A stretch of 7,371 bases of DNA. It comes from Methanoregula sp. GTDB lineage: Archaea > Halobacteriota > Methanomicrobia > Methanomicrobiales > Methanospirillaceae. The translations under genes were made by a program, and so were the position numbers. Under the pieces are notes generated by a model. That model saw nothing but the letters and a program-made list of their open reading frames with translations, was not told where the DNA came from and ran no database searches. Positions 6,144 to 7,371 of the stretch are shown piece by piece; position 1 is the first letter of the stretch; every line of letters starts with the position of its first letter. Location: the NCBI GenBank assembly GCA_023228295.1, contig JALOBP010000119.1:1-7371 (forward strand), written 5' to 3'.

Positions 6144-7301
6144 TCAACCGAGAGATCGAAGAACCGAAACAACCGTAACAAATTTGAGTTTTTTCCGGAG
6201 CCCTTCCCAGACAAAGAGCCTGAAGAGATCAAAACGGAACAAATCTTCATCGATGGTTCTCGGCCCACGCTGAACCTTTGAAAAGAACATCCATTGAAGC
6301 GATACCCAGATATTTTTGAGAAGGAACGAGATTATCGTCAAAAGGTACCGGAGCACAACGTTTCTGGTAGAAGTTCTGGCTTTCACGATATTCCGCATAC
6401 GGTACGAGGACTCGATAGCGAACCGGTTCTTGTAGACCCGGTAGACCCTTCGCGGCTTCCAGTCAATACCATATACGACGTAACCAAGATTCACATTCCC
6501 GAATTTTTTATTCCTTCCCAGAAGATACTGGACATCAATTGCAAGAGTAAGATCAAGAGGTTTGCCGGTTCCCCGCATCGTGTACTGGGCATACCGGGAA
6601 TGATTACCCCGGAGAATTTCTTTGAGTTCCTGACCGTGTTTTCTCACCGGAACAATGTGCGGGATATTCTCCTCTTGGAGAAATGAGAACACATCGTTTG
6701 AGTAAAAACCCCGATCAAGACAGAGTACCTCAATATTCACTTTTGCATCGTTGATGATAGCCAGGAATTTCCGGATGTACTCGACCTTCGATACACTTTT
6801 CTTAACCGGGAAAACTGCAAGGGTCTGCCGTTGGCCTTTTGTCGTGATGTAGAGCGAAATGTACGAGTAAAATGTTGTTGTGGAATCCTTCATTTTGCTC
6901 TTGATGACGTAATCTTTATTCGCTTCAACAATCTCGCCATAATAAGGATCATCAGTGAAATCTATGGCAAAATGATACGATTTCCCGGGAACAAGGATCT
7001 GATCGTTTGAATAAGTGAGGATCTTTGATTCTAATTCCAGAAGTGAGTCCAGGTCCATCTTGGACAAATGGTATCTGACCGACGTTTCACACGGGACTTT
7101 TTCTACGGCTTTATTGATGGAATGCACTGAAAGTTTGTTCGCTGACATGCCGATGAGTGACCGAATTAGCGTCTTTTGGTTGAGTTTCCCGTTGATGGAA
7201 ATGGTCAGGTGCCGGTTGATTGCTTCAACTGCAAGTTCGGAACAATCTTCTGCTCGCAATACGTTCTTTGTTTGGCGGGCAATTTGCCGTCTATTGGACA
7301 T
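6144..7301 (-). CDS. ISH3-like DDE transposase
   Basis: This 385-residue enzyme would cut and join the ends of its own insertion sequence. A helical N-terminal region (1-100) probably binds the terminal repeats. The catalytic core shows the family pattern: FAIDFTDDPYYG at 111-122 (first Asp, probably D114), a TTTFYSYISLYIT segment at 141-153, LCLDRGFYS at 193-201 (second Asp, D196), and KNRFAIESSYRMR at 291-303 (Glu, E297). The C-terminal third is hydrophobic and basic (about 316-340), as in relatives. The frame is uninterrupted and no key residue is missing, so it may be functional. The ATG at 7301 has no obvious ribosome site. An AT-rich ATCTAAATAG at 7327-7318 (minus strand) lies too near the start to be an ideal TATA box, while the AT-rich inner part of the right repeat is a better candidate. 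Family assignment is from remembered motif similarity and was not searched. Confidence 0.85.
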   Translation of the reverse strand: MSNRRQIARQTKNVLRAEDCSELAVEAINRHLTISINGKLNQKTLIRSLIGMSANKLSVHSINKAVEKVPCETSVRYHLSKMDLDSLLELESKILTYSNDQILVPGKSYHFAIDFTDDPYYGEIVEANKDYVIKSKMKDSTTTFYSYISLYITTKGQRQTLAVFPVKKSVSKVEYIRKFLAIINDAKVNIEVLCLDRGFYSNDVFSFLQEENIPHIVPVRKHGQELKEILRGNHSRYAQYTMRGTGKPLDLTLAIDVQYLLGRNKKFGNVNLGYVVYGIDWKPRRVYRVYKNRFAIESSYRMRNIVKARTSTRNVVLRYLLTIISFLLKNIWVSLQWMFFSKVQRGPRTIDEDLFRFDLFRLFVWEGLRKKLKFVTVVSVLRSLG

Positions 7302-7352
7302 ATTCGGCGCCCGCTGCCTATTTAGATCTTACTATTCTCTTCAGCCCAAGCT

Positions 7353-7371
7353 AAAAATTAGTGAAGTACTG
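7353..7371 (-). repeat. Right terminal inverted repeat of the insertion sequence
   Basis: Read on the minus strand this is CAGTACTTCACTAATTTTT, matching the left end except at base 15. It is the transposase-promoter-proximal end and coincides with the last base of the window. Confidence 0.9.

Larger units (their letters stand above)
6081..7371. mobile_element. Complete ISH3-like insertion sequence, about 1291 bp
   Basis: The element is bounded by 19-base terminal inverted repeats with one mismatch and holds a single intact transposase gene that nearly fills it. Length, single orf and transposase motifs fit the ISH3 family, which is common in halophilic archaea and methanogens. Its composition is clearly more AT-rich than the metabolic genes, as expected of acquired DNA. 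The intact ends and reading frame suggest recent or still possible activity. The left flank ends in GGATC (6076-6080). The right flank is outside the window, so a target duplication cannot be checked. Confidence 0.85.

Noticed and set aside
6294..6686. 130-codon plus-strand open frame inside the insertion sequence
   Set aside because: Antisense to the catalytic core of the transposase and without motifs of its own.

Overview
The window looks like part of a methanogenic archaeon's chromosome, most probably from the order Methanomicrobiales. The main evidence is a complete thiol:fumarate reductase (tfrA-tfrB), an enzyme that uses the methanogen thiols coenzyme M and coenzyme B. Archaeal-style promoter spacing, a poly-T terminator and an aspartate kinase with a QGSSE-type ACT repeat agree with this. 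The genus cannot be fixed from the sequence alone.

Layout: positions 1-3123 hold tfrA and tfrB on the minus strand, transcribed tfrA then tfrB, joined by a one-base TAATG overlap and followed by a T-rich terminator at the left edge. A 62-base divergent spacer (3124-3185) carries an AT-rich TATA-like core that can serve both directions, flanked by an imperfect inverted repeat. On the plus strand, an aspartate kinase gene (3186-4586) overlaps a purM gene (4579-5673) by eight bases. A hairpin and a 14-base perfect palindrome follow purM. Next comes the 3' remnant of an unidentified minus-strand gene (5860-6080), cut off by a complete insertion sequence (6081-7371). The element has 19-base terminal inverted repeats and an intact ISH3-like DDE transposase. 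The last base of the window is the last base of the element.

How the genes work together: TfrAB reduces fumarate to succinate with CoM-SH and CoB-SH, giving the CoM-S-S-CoB heterodisulfide and feeding the reductive branch of the TCA cycle. Aspartate kinase commits aspartate to the Lys/Thr/Met/Ile family. PurM closes the imidazole ring in purine synthesis. All three are cytoplasmic biosynthetic enzymes. Fumarate released by adenylosuccinate lyase and arginine synthesis, and carbon shared through oxaloacetate and aspartate, give a loose metabolic link, but a functional unit is only inference.

I do not see a clearly new biological system. The points most worth a second look are a lysine/alanine/proline-rich N-terminal tail on PurM, a near-identical 48-base repeat in the two ACT domains of aspartate kinase, the compact two-way promoter, and the gene disrupted by the insertion sequence.
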